Below are positions 7,088 to 8,073 of a stretch of 8,073 bases of DNA, piece by piece. Both the position numbers and the translations under genes were made by a program. The notes under the pieces were generated by a model. That model was not told the origin of the DNA. It saw only the letters and a program-made list of their open reading frames with translations, and did no database searches. Origin of the DNA: Gemmatimonadota bacterium (lineage in GTDB: Bacteria > Gemmatimonadota > Gemmatimonadetes > Longimicrobiales > Gaopeijiaceae). Where the stretch lies: NCBI GenBank assembly GCA_030618065.1, contig JAUXEE010000072.1, positions 1 to 8,073 on the forward strand, written 5' to 3'. Position 1 is the first letter of the stretch. Each line of letters begins with the position of its first letter.

Positions 7088-7477
7088 TTATTTTACGGCT
7101 CTAGCCAAACGGCCTTTGCCGGGGTCTGAGGTAGACCGCGCGGGACTTAGCCTTCCCTGAACCTCAGAGAGCTTGGCCACGACGAAGGTATTCAAGGACA
7201 TGCCCTCACGGTCCGCACTGCCTGCCAGCCATGCGTGTAAGGATTCAGGGAGGCGGACGCGGAACTGACCGCTGTACCGTCGTGCCGCTCGGACCTCGGG
7301 TAGTATCCAGCCTTCTTCCTCATAGGTATCGATAGCCAACTGCGCAGCTTCGGAAAGCTCGACTACGGCCTCTTGGGGGGTGGCTCCGTGGGCGGAGAGA
7401 CCGCCCAGTTCTGGACATGAAGCCAGGTAGACCTGGTCCTCCGGGCTCCACTCCACACGCATGCTATAGTTCGGCAT
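7088..7477 (-). CDS. hicB: HicB-family antitoxin (two-domain, with RHH-like C-terminus)
   Basis: 129 aa from the ATG at 7477, with AAGGAGAG about 7 nt upstream; longer in-frame starts (7492, 7624) lack such a site and precede the family homology. Residues 1-60 (MRVEWSPEDQVYLASCPELG, then GATPQEAVVELSEAAQLAID) are the HicB partial RNase-H fold that caps the HicA toxin. Residues ~75-108 (YSGQFRVRLPESLHAWLAGS, then EGMSLNTFVVAKLSE) are the HicB/Arc-type ribbon-helix-helix, giving DNA binding and autorepression. The length matches the family and no residue looks damaged. Just upstream, where hicA should lie, only a short remnant is left (7489-7581), so this antitoxin appears orphaned. The tail, RLSPARSTSDPGKGRLARAV, is probably disordered. 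Confidence 0.88.
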   Translation of the reverse strand: MPNYSMRVEWSPEDQVYLASCPELGGLSAHGATPQEAVVELSEAAQLAIDTYEEEGWILPEVRAARRYSGQFRVRLPESLHAWLAGSADREGMSLNTFVVAKLSEVQGRLSPARSTSDPGKGRLARAVK

Positions 7478-7488
7478 ATCACTCTCCT

Positions 7489-7581
7489 TCATAGGACACC
7501 CAGTTCCTCCAAGGCAGACAGGAACCTCAACCCGCGGGGGTTGGCCTGCGCTCTCCTTAGAAGTCGGCCGCATCGATCCAC
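7489..7581 (-). pseudogene. Probable truncated hicA remnant upstream of hicB
   Basis: Thirty codons from a GTG at 7581 to TGA at 7491-7489, ending 11 bp before the hicB ATG. The peptide contains CGRLLRRAQANPRGLRF and then FLSALEELGVL. From memory, HicA toxins that pair with this class of HicB start with a C-G-K-L-L-x-x-A-x-x-N-P-x-x-L-R-F pattern, followed by a GSHH-type catalytic loop. Here the sequence jumps directly to a tail-like EELG end, and the central part with the catalytic His is missing, which suggests an internal deletion. The frame stays open upstream to an ATG at 7614, but that ATG lies inside the predicted promoter. Position and pattern support the call, but the segment is short and could be chance. 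Confidence 0.5.
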
Positions 7582-7602
7582 ACATGTCCCCGAACGAAGA
7601 GA

Positions 7603-7631
7603 ATGGTACCACATGCGGAACCATTGATCAA
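7603..7631 (-). promoter_or_regulatory. Predicted promoter/operator of the minus-strand hic locus
   Basis: On the minus strand TTGATC (7631-7626) is followed after 17 bp by TACCAT (7608-7603), each matching 4 of 6 consensus positions. An imperfect palindrome occupies the spacer and -10: TGGTACC (7604-7610), a 6-bp centre, then GGAACCA (7617-7623). Transcription would start near 7596, upstream of the hicA remnant and hicB. The same arrangement recurs at 7747-7782, which supports a real hic operator. Confidence 0.5.
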
Positions 7632-7746
7632 CCTCAAGAGACCGACCGATGGCTCCGAATTCCCTTCAAGTCTTCCAGGTGTATCAGGGCGCTTCCATGC
7701 CCCTTTGGGACAGATCTAGCGGATCGCCTCACTTGGTTGATCTATC
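7632..7746. other. Spacer between the two divergent hic promoters
   Basis: About 115 bp between the two back-to-back promoters. I see no gene and no hairpin with a T-run. TTGATC recurs here too (7736-7741, next to the promoter copy at 7747-7752), giving two direct copies 11 bp apart just upstream of the plus-strand promoter. Confidence 0.35.
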
Positions 7747-7782
7747 TTGATCAAAGCCTGTTGGTACCATAATATGATACCA
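7747..7782 (+). promoter_or_regulatory. Predicted promoter/operator of the plus-strand hicAB locus
   Basis: TTGATC (7747-7752), a 17-bp spacer and TAATAT (7770-7775) form a plausible promoter. It is overlaid by a 21-bp palindrome with two mismatched base pairs at 7762-7782: left arm TGGTACCAT, right arm ATGATACCA. The right arm ends on the A of the hicA ATG. A start 7 bp after the -10 would fall at about that A, so the mRNA may be leaderless, consistent with the lack of a Shine-Dalgarno sequence. HicB or HicAB is the natural repressor. Confidence 0.55.
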
Positions 7783-8027
7783 TGCCCAAACACGCCGATA
7801 CCCTCAACCAGACTCACCGGCTAAATGGCGGCCTGGCCTGGAAAAGGGTGAAAGCCTTGCTCGGGAGTCTCGGAGCTGAGGTCTAAGAGGGCTCGGGGTC
7901 AACCGTCACCCTCGTTCTGGGTGAGCGGAAGCTGACGGTGGACCGGCCTCACCCCAGAAAAGAATGCGGACGGGGTTTGGTGAAGCGAATTCGGAGTTTC
8001 CTGGACGAACTCGGGCACCTTGAGTAA
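7782..8027 (+). pseudogene. hicA: hicA toxin gene interrupted by an internal TAA
   Basis: From ATG 7782 the frame encodes MPKHADTLNQTHRLNGGLAW, then KRVKALLGSLGAEV, then TAA (7884-7886). It resumes in the same frame as EGSGSTVTLVLGERKLTVDR, then PHPRKECGRGLVKRIRSFLD and ELGHLE, to a second TAA at 8025-8027. Read through, it would be 81 aa, the normal HicA length. It follows the HicA pattern: W-x-x-x-x-x-L-L-x-x-L-G-A-E-x-x-EG-x-GS-x-V-x-V, then RPHP-x-K-E and a terminal helix. In relatives the residue before EG is usually Ser, so TCA to TAA is the likely single-base cause. Translation would stop at 34 aa, losing the RNA-binding and catalytic part, so the toxin should be dead. A sequencing error, suppression or restart cannot be excluded. 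hicB starts 23 bp downstream. Confidence 0.82.
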
Positions 8028-8050
8028 CCCGGAAAGGAAGTGACAAGGCG

Positions 8051-8073
8051 ATGATTGAATACAAGGGATACAC
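8051..8073 (+). CDS. hicB: HicB-family antitoxin, first codons only
   Basis: ATG at 8051 is followed by MIEYKGY and the window ends. The opening M-x-x-Y-K-G-Y is the hallmark start of HicB antitoxins that continue with GxVEFDxEAGxFHG. It sits 23 bp after the hicA frame, the usual hicA-hicB order, and GGAAAGGAAG (8031-8040) or AAGG (8045-8048) may serve as ribosome site. Seven codons alone would be weak evidence; the call rests on the upstream hicA pattern. Whether the antitoxin is intact cannot be seen. Confidence 0.7.

Overview
The window is GC-rich, densely coded bacterial DNA with Shine-Dalgarno-type starts and several stop/start overlaps of 4 bp (GTGA). The pairing of a secreted Asp-box (BNR/VPS10-like) propeller protein with a secreted M24 peptidase is a style I associate with Gemmatimonadota and Acidobacteriota. 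That placement is recall-based inference; no rRNA or marker gene is present to prove it.

Left part (1-2848, minus strand): a two-gene secretion operon. A sortilin-like protein with eleven Asp boxes (880 aa) overlaps by 4 bp the start of an M24/Xaa-Pro-type peptidase, which runs off the window at base 1.

Middle (3120-4017, minus strand): a toxin-antitoxin block in the order AbrB-type antitoxin, Doc/Fic-type toxin, BrnA-type antitoxin without its usual BrnT partner. The first two overlap by 4 bp and the last two by about 30 bp, so the three look like one transcription unit. A palindrome TGTTATAACA lies just upstream of the first gene.

Centre right (4306-6906, plus strand): one large gene for a HEAT-repeat plus SEC-C zinc-knuckle protein (866 aa), divergent from the TA block. 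Directly after it lies an 84-bp minus-strand fragment of the brnA 3' end (77 of 83 aligned bases identical to the intact copy). The doc, abrB and SEC-C genes are therefore bracketed by direct repeats of brnA.

Right end (7088-8073): two divergent HicA/HicB loci, both with damaged toxin genes. On the minus strand, an intact two-domain HicB-type antitoxin is preceded by what looks like a 30-residue stump of hicA. On the plus strand, a hicA gene carries an internal TAA where the family normally has a sense codon, followed by the first codons of a second hicB that leaves the window. Both loci have the same promoter layout: TTGATC, a 17-bp spacer, then a -10-like hexamer, overlaid by a TGGTACCA-based palindrome. 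This suggests related or cross-reacting operators.

Overall, the right two thirds is a defence/TA island in which the AbrB-Doc-BrnA module looks intact while the Hic toxins and a second brnA have decayed and antitoxin genes survive. No CRISPR array, tRNA, rRNA, transposase or clear rho-independent terminator was seen.
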